From: Acetofilamentum sp.
GTDB taxonomy: Bacteria > Bacteroidota > Bacteroidia > Bacteroidales > JAFGXI01
Reading direction: 5' to 3'
Assembly: GCA_020720565.1 (NCBI GenBank)
Contig: DYOK01000090.1
Location: 1,823 to 10,650 of the forward strand
DNA length: 8,828 nucleotides
The position numbers and the translations under genes were made by a program. This document shows positions 1-5,849 of this stretch, piece by piece; positions within the stretch are counted from its first letter, which is position 1; every line of letters starts with the position of its first letter. Below the pieces are notes generated by a model. The model ran no database searches. It was given only the letters and a program-made list of their open reading frames with translations, and was not told the DNA's origin.

Positions 1-100
1 AAAGTTACAGGTTGAAGGTTGCAAGTTGAAGGTTCTTAATTGTTGATTTGTTTATTTGTTGAAAGTTACAGGTTACAAGTTGAAATTCTAAATTTTGAAC
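1..100. repeat. Degenerate short intergenic repeats (GTTACAGG / GTTGAAGGTT type)
   Basis: This gene-free stretch is made of short near-identical words. The 13-mer aaagttacaggtt occurs exactly at 1-13 and 62-74, and gttgaaggtt occurs at 11-20 and 25-34, linked by variants such as gcaagttgaa and ttacaagttgaa. A related fragment, gcaagttacaa, appears at about 5778-5788 in front of the Wzy-like gene. I see no open reading frame or RNA gene here. Such low-complexity words look like decayed copies of a dispersed intergenic repeat family; that origin is inference, as only this window is visible. Confidence 0.5.
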
Positions 101-102
101 CT

Positions 103-140
103 GTCTATCCTGCCTGACGGCAGGCAGGCGCCAGATAGAT
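103..140. repeat. GC-rich interrupted hairpin (REP-like), 3' of the ABC permease gene
   Basis: An 8-bp perfect stem is formed by cctgcctg (109-116) and caggcagg (121-128) around the loop acgg. An outer stem can form between tctat (104-108) and atagat on the far side, separated by an unpaired cgcca at 129-133. The element is much more GC-rich than its surroundings. It lies about 50 bases beyond the stop codon of the minus-strand permease, so it could stabilise that mRNA's 3' end or help end transcription. No clear T-run follows it on the minus strand, so I do not call it an intrinsic terminator. A dispersed REP-like element is the main alternative. Confidence 0.5.
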
Positions 141-188
141 TCTTAATTCTTAATTTTTAATCAGTTCAAAATTCAAAACTCAAAATTC

Positions 189-1445
189 TTATTCGTATCT
201 TAACGATTCGATTGGGTCTAGCTTCGAAGCCTGAATGGCAGGTACAACTCCAGACACAAGTCCCACAATTAGACATAATACCACTCCGCCAATAATCCAT
301 AGCCATGGGATGATAAATGGGCCATTAATAATTAATGCAACAAGATTTCCGACAGAGATACCTAAAACAATTCCTACAAACCCTCCAATTTCGCCAATTA
401 GTATCGATTCTATTAAAAATTGTTGTCTAATGATATAGTTTTTTGCGCCCAAAGCTTTTCTAGTTCCAATTTCGCGGGTGCGTTCTTTTACCGAAACCAA
501 CATAATATTCATTAAGCTGATGGTAGCACCAAGTAAGGTGATGATTCCAATTATTGTTGCTGCAATAGTAACATATTGTATGTTTTCTAAAAGCAGTTTA
601 ATAATGCTGTCACTTTTTCTGACATCGAAATTGGTATCTTCTCCTGGTTTTAAATTTCGGGCTTTACGAAAACTGCCTTCGGCTTCCGACATGGCATAAT
701 CTAAACTCACGCCATCTTTTGGTCGGATATTGATAATGTACGACATGTTACTTCCTGCGTAATATTGTCTTATATTTTGTATGGGAATAAAACAAACTTT
801 ATCTGATCCCATACCTCCTGTACTGCCTTGTTCTTCTAAAATTCCGATGACCCGATATTTTCCTTTCCCAATTCTAATTTCTTCGTTAATTGGGTTTTTA
901 CTGCCAAAAACAGTTGTAGCCAGTTGTTGCCCAAGAACTACTACATTGGTACCCGTTATCGATTCGTTTTTTGATACAAAACGTCCTTTGTTGAGTTTTA
1001 GTCCGCTGGTAATAAGGTAGTTTTCGTCAATGCCACGCACGGAAATGGTTGGGTTCGATTTGTAAGATTGGTATTTAACCGTAGCACTGCTCGTTCCAAA
1101 AACCGATAAACTCACATTCGAAGGCACTTGATAGCGCGATTTAAAAGCGAGCCCTTCCTGATACGAAATAGATTTAAAGCGTTCCGTTTTGTTTTTACCA
1201 TGTGGTCCAATGGCTTTTAATGCCCAATTTTCGATGGTAAATGTATTGGCGCCCAAGCTGCTAAATTGATATCGAATCGAAGATTCGATGGCATCAATTG
1301 CGGTTAATATTCCGACCAATGCGGTTATCCCAATAGCGATAATTGAGATAGTAAGTGCAGACCTCAGCTTATTAGCTCCAAGCGATGTCCATGCGATTTT
1401 AAAATTCTCTTGATTGGCAGTGGAAATGATATTCGAAAATTTCAT
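189..1445 (-). CDS. ABC transporter permease, MacB/FtsX family
   Basis: This is an inner-membrane permease subunit of a MacB/FtsX-type (type VII) ABC transporter, 418 residues with the ATG at 1445. The topology is characteristic: one N-terminal membrane helix (about residues 29-50), a large periplasmic domain (about 51-290, MacB_PCD type), then three helices (about 293-317, 343-373 and 381-403) forming the FtsX domain. Family marks are NKLRSALT before helix 1, the coupling-helix motif VKERTREIGTRKALGAK (319-335), and the C-terminal PAIQASKLDPIESLRYE. Such proteins use ATP-driven mechanical force across the envelope, for example in efflux or lipoprotein handling, rather than classic transport. 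The ATPase partner is not in the window and the substrate cannot be told. An upstream in-frame ATG at 1463 would add six residues, but a good promoter (1451-1480) overlaps that extension and the family usually starts close to the first amphipathic stretch, so 1445 is preferred. Confidence 0.9.
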   Translation of the reverse strand: MKFSNIISTANQENFKIAWTSLGANKLRSALTISIIAIGITALVGILTAIDAIESSIRYQFSSLGANTFTIENWALKAIGPHGKNKTERFKSISYQEGLAFKSRYQVPSNVSLSVFGTSSATVKYQSYKSNPTISVRGIDENYLITSGLKLNKGRFVSKNESITGTNVVVLGQQLATTVFGSKNPINEEIRIGKGKYRVIGILEEQGSTGGMGSDKVCFIPIQNIRQYYAGSNMSYIINIRPKDGVSLDYAMSEAEGSFRKARNLKPGEDTNFDVRKSDSIIKLLLENIQYVTIAATIIGIITLLGATISLMNIMLVSVKERTREIGTRKALGAKNYIIRQQFLIESILIGEIGGFVGIVLGISVGNLVALIINGPFIIPWLWIIGGVVLCLIVGLVSGVVPAIQASKLDPIESLRYE

Positions 1446-1450
1446 AAGGT

Positions 1451-1480
1451 CAAAGGTACACAAAAGAATGTAATACCAAA
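1451..1480 (-). promoter_or_regulatory. Bacteroidota-type promoter for the ABC permease
   Basis: Read on the minus strand, TTTG (1480-1477) is followed after 18 bases by TACCTTTG (1458-1451), a full match to the -33 TTTG / -7 TAnnTTTG pattern of the Bacteroidota primary sigma factor. The -7 box ends only five bases before the ATG at 1445, so the transcript would start at or next to the start codon. Confidence 0.5.
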
Positions 1481-1635
1481 AGTCATTATAAAATTGTAAT
1501 CTGATGTTGTAGTAGATCTTACCTAAAGTCGGTTTTAACTTTTTAGTTCAGTCCAAAATGCAAAACAAAGATGTATTTAGCAATCGAATTAAAAATTGAC
1601 GAATAAAAACCTAAACGGCAATTGCGAAGTATCAC

Positions 1636-1664
1636 TTAACTTTAACAAAAAAGTTGTAAATTTG
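1636..1664 (+). promoter_or_regulatory. Bacteroidota-type promoter for the PurF-like gene
   Basis: TAAATTTG at 1657-1664 matches the -7 consensus TAnnTTTG exactly. The -33 position, 18 bases upstream, reads TTAAC (1636-1640), one base off the usual TTG core. Transcription would begin near 1670, giving a leader of about 140 bases that includes the palindromic repeat at 1766-1783. The weak -33 box lowers confidence. Confidence 0.45.
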
Positions 1665-1765
1665 CACCTTCAAAAAAAACCGATTCGTGCTTTAAGTCGA
1701 ATATTTTGACATTGTATTTTGTTAATGTATTATCTTAAATAACAATTAGTTGGAATATTATTAAT

Positions 1766-1783
1766 TAGGTCGAAGACCTTGTT
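1766..1783 (+). repeat. 18-base palindromic repeat, copy 1 (leader of the PurF-like gene)
   Basis: The sequence taggtcgaagaccttgtt is identical to 5798-5815. It contains the inverted repeat AGGTC-gaa-GACCT, able to form a 5-bp hairpin with a three-base loop in RNA. It ends 28 bases before the ATG at 1812, inside the predicted leader. It could be a leader hairpin, a protein-binding operator or a fragment of a mobile repeat; the sequence alone does not decide. Confidence 0.6.
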
Positions 1784-1811
1784 TCAGAAATCGTTAAGAG
1801 CCAAAACAACC

Positions 1812-3704
1812 ATGAGCGATCAGATTAAACACGAGTGTGGAATTGCCCTCATTAGACTCAAAAAACCCTTAGAATATTATCAAGAAAAATACGGAACATG
1901 GCGATATGGCTTACACAAGCTGAATTTGTTGATGGAAAAGCAACACAATCGAGGGCAAGACGGTGCCGGACTCGCAAGTGTTAAACTGAATGTTCAGCCT
2001 GGTGTTAAATACTTTGACCGAATACGATCCAACCACTCCACGCCAATTAAAGATGTATTCGAGCAAATCGAAGCACATTACCAACAAATACCTTCGGTAG
2101 ACTTAAATAGTGTCGAATACGCTAAAAAAAACATCCCATTTGCTGGCGAGCTTTATTTAGGACACCTTCGCTACGGAACCTTTGGCAATAACGATATTAG
2201 TTACGTGCATCCTGTGGTGAGAGCCAACAATTGGAAATCGAGAAATCTGGTTTTAGCAGGAAATTTTAATCTAACCAATGTCGACGAGATTTTTCAAGGC
2301 TTAATCGACTTGGGTCAACACCCTAAAGATTATTCCGATACCGTAACAATTTTAGAAAATATTGGCCATTACCTCGACTTAGAAAACCAACGTACTTTCG
2401 ATTATCATAAAGCAGCTGGTAAATCGAATGCCGAAATTTCGGCATTAATCGAAAAAGAATTGGACCTTGCCCATGTGCTCAGAACCAGTAGCAAGCGGTG
2501 GGACGGAGGTTATGCGATTGCCGGAATGGTTGGGCATGGCGATTCTTTTGTGGTTCGTGATCCGTGGGGCATTCGTCCCGCTTTCTTTTATCAAGACGAT
2601 GAAATTGTAGTTGTGGCATCGGAACGACCTGTTATTCAGACAGTAATGAATGTATCCATTAACGCGGTACAAGAAATAAAACCAGGCCATGCTATCATTA
2701 TTAAAAAAGATGGCAGTGTAAAAGAAGAAGAAATCAAAACAGCAGGGATAAGGAAATCTTGCTCCTTCGAACGCATTTATTTTTCGAGAGGAAGCGATGC
2801 CACCATTTACGAAGAACGTAAAAAATTAGGCGAGTTACTCACCGAAAAAGTACTTAAAGCAGTCGATTGCGATTTAGAAAATACAGTGTTTTCTTACATC
2901 CCTAATACCGCAGAAACCGCATTCTTGGGCTTGGTTAAAGGCGTAGAAATTCACTTAGAAAAACTTAAAAAGAAACAAATCCTCGAACTTGGACAAAACC
3001 TTACCCCCGAAAGATTAGAACAGATTTTGTCTCAAAAACCTAGGGTAGAAAAAATTGCCATCAAAGATGCTAAATTAAGAACTTTTATTACCGACGATAC
3101 CAATCGCGACGATTTAGTGGGCCACGTATACGACACTACCTATGGTGTGGTAAGGAATCACATCGATAATTTGGTTATTTTAGATGATAGTATTGTTAGA
3201 GGAACCACACTTAAAAAAAGCATCATCAGGATTTTAGACCGATTAAAACCCAAAAAAATAGTGATTGTTTCGTCGGCACCTCAAATCCGATACCCCGATT
3301 GCTATGGAATTGACATGGCCAAAATGGGCGATTTTATTGCCTTTAAAGCCGTAATCGAATTGTTAAATGAGCAAGGTAAAGCACAAAAAATTCAAGATGT
3401 ATATCGGGCTTGTAAAGAGGAGGTAGCTAAGCCGAAAGAGCAAATTACGAATGTAGTAAAAGAGCTCTATCATGCTTTTACCGATGAACAAATTTCCGCC
3501 AAAATATCTCAAATGATTAGTACTAAGGAAACTAATGCAGAGGTTGAAGTGATTTTCCAAAGTGTAGCAGATTTACATATCGCGGTACCAAACGATTTGG
3601 GAGATTGGTATTTTACCGGAGATTACCCAACACCAGGAGGCATGAAAGTGGTTAATAATGCATTTATTAATTACATCGAAGGAAATAATAAACGAGCCTA
3701 TTAA
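1812..3704 (+). CDS. purF: Amidophosphoribosyltransferase, long Bacteroidota form (PurF family)
   Basis: A cytosolic enzyme of 630 residues that should transfer glutamine-derived ammonia to PRPP, the first step of purine synthesis. The N-terminal class II glutaminase domain (about 9-290) has the nucleophile Cys9 after a short removable propeptide (MSDQIKHE), HNRGQDGAG (45-53), GHLRYGTFG (117-125) and DPWGIRPAF (250-258). The phosphoribosyltransferase domain has FERIYFSRGSD (319-329), the PRPP loop VILDDSIVRGTT (455-466) and SSAPQIRYP (487-495). It is about 130-160 residues longer than ordinary PurF, through an insert around 376-418 and a C-terminal extension ending GDWYFTGDYPTPGG (597-610). 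Where PurF has HNGN in the oxyanion loop this protein has GNFN (150-153). Many Bacteroidota carry such a long paralogue besides ordinary PurF, so its exact role may differ. An in-frame TTG at 1779 would lie in the palindromic repeat; the ATG at 1812 fits PurF N-termini far better. Confidence 0.88.
   Translation: MSDQIKHECGIALIRLKKPLEYYQEKYGTWRYGLHKLNLLMEKQHNRGQDGAGLASVKLNVQPGVKYFDRIRSNHSTPIKDVFEQIEAHYQQIPSVDLNSVEYAKKNIPFAGELYLGHLRYGTFGNNDISYVHPVVRANNWKSRNLVLAGNFNLTNVDEIFQGLIDLGQHPKDYSDTVTILENIGHYLDLENQRTFDYHKAAGKSNAEISALIEKELDLAHVLRTSSKRWDGGYAIAGMVGHGDSFVVRDPWGIRPAFFYQDDEIVVVASERPVIQTVMNVSINAVQEIKPGHAIIIKKDGSVKEEEIKTAGIRKSCSFERIYFSRGSDATIYEERKKLGELLTEKVLKAVDCDLENTVFSYIPNTAETAFLGLVKGVEIHLEKLKKKQILELGQNLTPERLEQILSQKPRVEKIAIKDAKLRTFITDDTNRDDLVGHVYDTTYGVVRNHIDNLVILDDSIVRGTTLKKSIIRILDRLKPKKIVIVSSAPQIRYPDCYGIDMAKMGDFIAFKAVIELLNEQGKAQKIQDVYRACKEEVAKPKEQITNVVKELYHAFTDEQISAKISQMISTKETNAEVEVIFQSVADLHIAVPNDLGDWYFTGDYPTPGGMKVVNNAFINYIEGNNKRAY
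2427..2446. repeat. Perfect 20-base palindrome inside the PurF-like gene
   Basis: aatgccgaaatttcggcatt is its own reverse complement with no spacer. It encodes residues around NAEISAL (206-212) between the glutaminase motifs. Because it lies in coding sequence it may be chance from codon choice; in mRNA it could form a tight hairpin of up to eight pairs. Confidence 0.5.
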
Positions 3705-3712
3705 CTTTGACC

Positions 3713-3742
3713 TTGACATGTTAGAAAATAAACTTACTTTTG
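3713..3742 (+). promoter_or_regulatory. Bacteroidota-type promoter for the Wzz/Wzy gene group
   Basis: TTG (3713-3715), a 19-base spacer and TACTTTTG (3735-3742) fit the Bacteroidota -33/-7 pattern very well. The expected start of transcription, about 3747-3750, leaves a leader of only about ten bases before the ATG at 3759. A second -7-like box, TAACTTTG (3702-3709), overlaps the stop codon of the PurF-like gene but has no good -33 partner. The promoter suggests the glycan genes can be expressed separately from the purine gene. Confidence 0.55.
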
Positions 3743-3758
3743 ACTTTTTGAAAAATAT

Positions 3759-4751
3759 ATGAATATTAAATCTGAAAGCTTGTTCACTGCTCAACGTTTT
3801 GTTCAGGTATACCAACAATATAGAAAGTTGTACTGGATGGTTGCAGGTTCGGCACTTGTGGTGTTTACCCTTGTTGCATTTATGATGCCCGAATACTACG
3901 AGGCCGAAGTGATTTTGTATCCTGCCTCGTCGAGTTCAATTTCACAATCCTTGCTCGATAAAAATGTCAAATCGAGAGATATTCTCAAATTTGGCGAAAA
4001 AGAAGAAGTAGAACAAGTTCAACAAATATTACAATCCGATCAAATCAGAAGTCGAATTATAGAACGATTTAATTTACTGAAACACTACGACTTACAAAAT
4101 AACACTCGGTATCAAAAATCGAAACTCAACGACACATACGATAATAATGTGACCATTCGTCGCACCAAATATAATTCTGTTAGAATTCATGTTTTGGATC
4201 AAAACCCCGACACGGCAGCTCGCATGGCCAATGCCATTGCAGATTTGCTCGATACTACCATGAATAACTTGCAAAAATCGAGAGCTATCAAAGCATTCGA
4301 GATCGTTGATCAAGAATATCAACGTTTGCAAGCAGAGATTAACTTTTTAGGTGATTCGCTAACCAAATTACGTAATCTTGGACTTAACGATTACGAGTCG
4401 CAATCAGAGGTTTTTAATCAGGCCTTGGCTCAAGCTATTTTAAAGAATGATGCCAGAGCAATTGAATCTTTAAACCGAAAAATTGAGATCCTATCAAAAT
4501 ACGGTAGTTCATATGTTCAACTGAGTAATTATATTGAATTCCAAACCGAACAGTTGAGCATCTTACATTCGAAATACGCCGAAGCAAAGGTCGATTTAGA
4601 CCAAAGTTTACCACATAAATTCATTGTATCCTCGGCATTTTCTGCCGAGCAGCCTACTTATCCAATTAAATGGCTTGTAATCTTAATTGGTATTTTTTCG
4701 GCTCTTTTGTTATTGACCGTTGTGTTATTCACCCTAGAAAAATCGAATTGA
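3759..4751 (+). CDS. Wzz/GumC-type chain-length determinant (polysaccharide co-polymerase), copy 1
   Basis: An inner-membrane protein of 330 residues with the Wzz layout: a short cytoplasmic N-terminus, membrane helix 1 (about 25-43), a long periplasmic helical domain, and membrane helix 2 (about 304-326) preceded by the proline-containing SAEQPTYPIKW (295-305). The segment just after helix 1 (YYEAEVILYPASS, 46-58) is the conserved Wzz beta-strand region, and 170-285 is predicted coiled coil. Such proteins oligomerise and set the length of polysaccharides made by a Wzy polymerase. There is no C-terminal tyrosine-kinase domain or Walker motif, so this is not a full Wzc. The next gene starts one base after this stop and encodes a paralogue; both share FNL..HY, the SV.I.VLD.(N/D)P segment and L.DYESQ. 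There is no Shine-Dalgarno site; the start follows promoter 3713-3742. The gene carries a 7-bp hairpin at 4631-4649. Confidence 0.8.
   Translation: MNIKSESLFTAQRFVQVYQQYRKLYWMVAGSALVVFTLVAFMMPEYYEAEVILYPASSSSISQSLLDKNVKSRDILKFGEKEEVEQVQQILQSDQIRSRIIERFNLLKHYDLQNNTRYQKSKLNDTYDNNVTIRRTKYNSVRIHVLDQNPDTAARMANAIADLLDTTMNNLQKSRAIKAFEIVDQEYQRLQAEINFLGDSLTKLRNLGLNDYESQSEVFNQALAQAILKNDARAIESLNRKIEILSKYGSSYVQLSNYIEFQTEQLSILHSKYAEAKVDLDQSLPHKFIVSSAFSAEQPTYPIKWLVILIGIFSALLLLTVVLFTLEKSN
4631..4649. repeat. Intragenic hairpin in the first Wzz gene
   Basis: ctcggca (4631-4637) and tgccgag (4643-4649) form a perfect 7-bp stem around the loop ttttc. It lies about 100 bases before the stop codon, in the stretch encoding SSAFSAEQ just before the second membrane helix. 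No T-run follows, so it is not a terminator; it may be an incidental product of codon choice. Confidence 0.4.
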
Positions 4752-4752
4752 T

Positions 4753-5682
4753 ATGGAATCATTTTGGAACAGTTCAAACTTGTTTAAAATCCTTATTAAA
4801 TGGAAGTGGCATATTCTAATTATTACCGGTTTAGGTATGCTTCTTACCGCAGGTGCCACTTTTTTAATTAAACCTAAATACAAATCATACGCAGTTGTTT
4901 ATCCGGTTAACTTGGGCGAATATTCCGAAGAAAGTTTCACCGAACAAATGATGCAAATCCTTAATTCTAGGGACATCATGGACAATGTAATTAATAAGTT
5001 TAATTTGTCGGAGCATTATAAAATTGATACCAATTACAAACATTATCGTTCGACCATGTATTATTTGTATCAAGAAAATGTGAATATTTCTCGAACAGAA
5101 TACGAATCGGTCGAAATTAAAGTTTTAGATACCGATCCTCAATTGGCTTCTGATATGGTGGAGGCCATATTAGAGTTCTATAACCTGAAGGTAGCCACTA
5201 TGCATAAGCTTAAACTAAAAGAGCTGATGGTTATTAACGACCACCACCAAGCCAATTTTAAACTTAAAAACGATTCCATTGTTAAAGCAATGGATATTTT
5301 ACGCAAAGACTATGGTATTCTCGACTATGAGTCTCAGGTATCTGAACTGACTCAAGGGATTTATCGTTCGCAAGGAAATTCGGTATTAATTGGCAAAGCT
5401 GAAAAACAACTCGATAACATTAAGCAGCATGGCGAAGCATATTTAAAACTTGAACAGACTTACGACAACACTTTAGACTTGTTTTTTCAGTACCGTTTAG
5501 CACTCGATCAACAAGAGATCGAATACCAAAAAGATATTACCTACGCTCAGGTGGTTACCAGTCCTTATCCATCTGATATAAAATTCAGCCCTGACAGAGT
5601 TTCCATTATTTTAATTAGTGGGTTGGCCATTTTGTCGTTATTGATATTGATTATTGGAATGATCGAAAAATCGAAAAAATAA
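4753..5682 (+). CDS. Wzz-type chain-length determinant, copy 2 (tandem paralogue)
   Basis: An inner-membrane protein of 309 residues, starting one base after the stop of the preceding Wzz gene, so translation is probably coupled. Helix 1 spans about 19-39 and is followed by the Wzz strand region KYKSYAVVYPVN (42-53); helix 2 spans about 282-303; the periplasmic middle is mostly helical (about 145-260). The match to its neighbour runs through ILNSRDIMDNVINKFNLSEHY (69-89), the SVEIKVLDTDP segment (119-129) and LDYESQ (190-195), which indicates an old tandem duplication with strong divergence. It also lacks a kinase domain. The two proteins could form mixed oligomers or serve different chain-length classes; this is inference. 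The stop codon sits in an A-run/T-run (5673-5690) that could fold as a weak AT-only hairpin, but not as a convincing terminator. The Wzy-like gene follows after 167 bases. Confidence 0.78.
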   Translation: MESFWNSSNLFKILIKWKWHILIITGLGMLLTAGATFLIKPKYKSYAVVYPVNLGEYSEESFTEQMMQILNSRDIMDNVINKFNLSEHYKIDTNYKHYRSTMYYLYQENVNISRTEYESVEIKVLDTDPQLASDMVEAILEFYNLKVATMHKLKLKELMVINDHHQANFKLKNDSIVKAMDILRKDYGILDYESQVSELTQGIYRSQGNSVLIGKAEKQLDNIKQHGEAYLKLEQTYDNTLDLFFQYRLALDQQEIEYQKDITYAQVVTSPYPSDIKFSPDRVSIILISGLAILSLLILIIGMIEKSKK

Positions 5683-5701
5683 TTTTTTTCCACAATTCAC
5701 C

Positions 5702-5714
5702 TCTGATCATCAGA
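5702..5714. repeat. Short inverted repeat TCTGAT-c-ATCAGA
   Basis: A 13-base inverted repeat with a single central base lies between the second Wzz gene and the Wzy-like gene, about 135 bases upstream of the latter's start. It could be an operator half-site pair, but no adjoining promoter was found, so its role is unknown and chance is possible. Confidence 0.3.
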
Positions 5715-5797
5715 TTTGCAAATAAGTATTATATAATTTAATGTCGCGTTTTATTAAGCTAGAAGATTGATAAATTGCAAGTTACAAAAACAAGAAA

Positions 5798-5815
5798 TAG
5801 GTCGAAGACCTTGTT
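5798..5815 (+). repeat. 18-base palindromic repeat, copy 2 (upstream of the Wzy-like gene)
   Basis: This is an exact second copy of taggtcgaagaccttgtt, in the same orientation as copy 1 at 1766-1783, ending 34 bases before the ATG at 5850. Besides the inner AGGTC-gaa-GACCT stem, this copy can form an outer AACAA (5789-5793) with TTGTT (5811-5815) pairing with bulged bases on the left side. A repeat-like fragment, gcaagttacaa, lies just upstream, resembling the words at 1-82, so the gap may have received a small dispersed element. Confidence 0.6.
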
Positions 5816-5849
5816 AAAATTGCCAAAGGGCACAAATTGACTATAATTA

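Larger units (their letters stand above)
1446..1811. other. Divergent intergenic region between permease and PurF-like genes
   Basis: This 366-base, AT-rich region separates two divergent genes. It holds a minus-strand promoter at its left end (1451-1480), a plus-strand promoter in the middle (1636-1664), and a palindromic 18-base repeat near its right end (1766-1783). No convincing open reading frame, tRNA or riboswitch was seen. The predicted plus-strand 5' leader is long, about 140 bases, and AT-rich, leaving room for post-transcriptional control, but apart from the small repeat hairpin I could not identify a structured element. Confidence 0.6.

Noticed and set aside
1..188. CRISPR array or tandem repeat array at the left edge
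   Set aside because: The repeated words are 10-13 bases, unevenly spaced and degenerate, with no regular repeat-spacer pattern.
235..1020. Plus-strand reading frames opposite the ABC permease
   Set aside because: Their products resemble no family and are antisense shadows of a gene with clear MacB/FtsX motifs.
1779..1811. TTG start for the PurF-like gene, adding 11 residues
   Set aside because: The TTG lies within the 18-base repeat, and the ATG at 1812 gives a typical short propeptide before the nucleophile Cys.
5673..5690. Intrinsic terminator at the end of the second Wzz gene
   Set aside because: The stem would be almost only A-T pairs (GAAAAAA with TTTTTTC) without a GC core; read-through into the Wzy-like gene seems as likely.
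5838..5849. TTGAC/TATAAT-like bases just before the Wzy-like start
   Set aside because: The two words abut with no spacer, and this phylum does not use the E. coli-type sigma-70 consensus.
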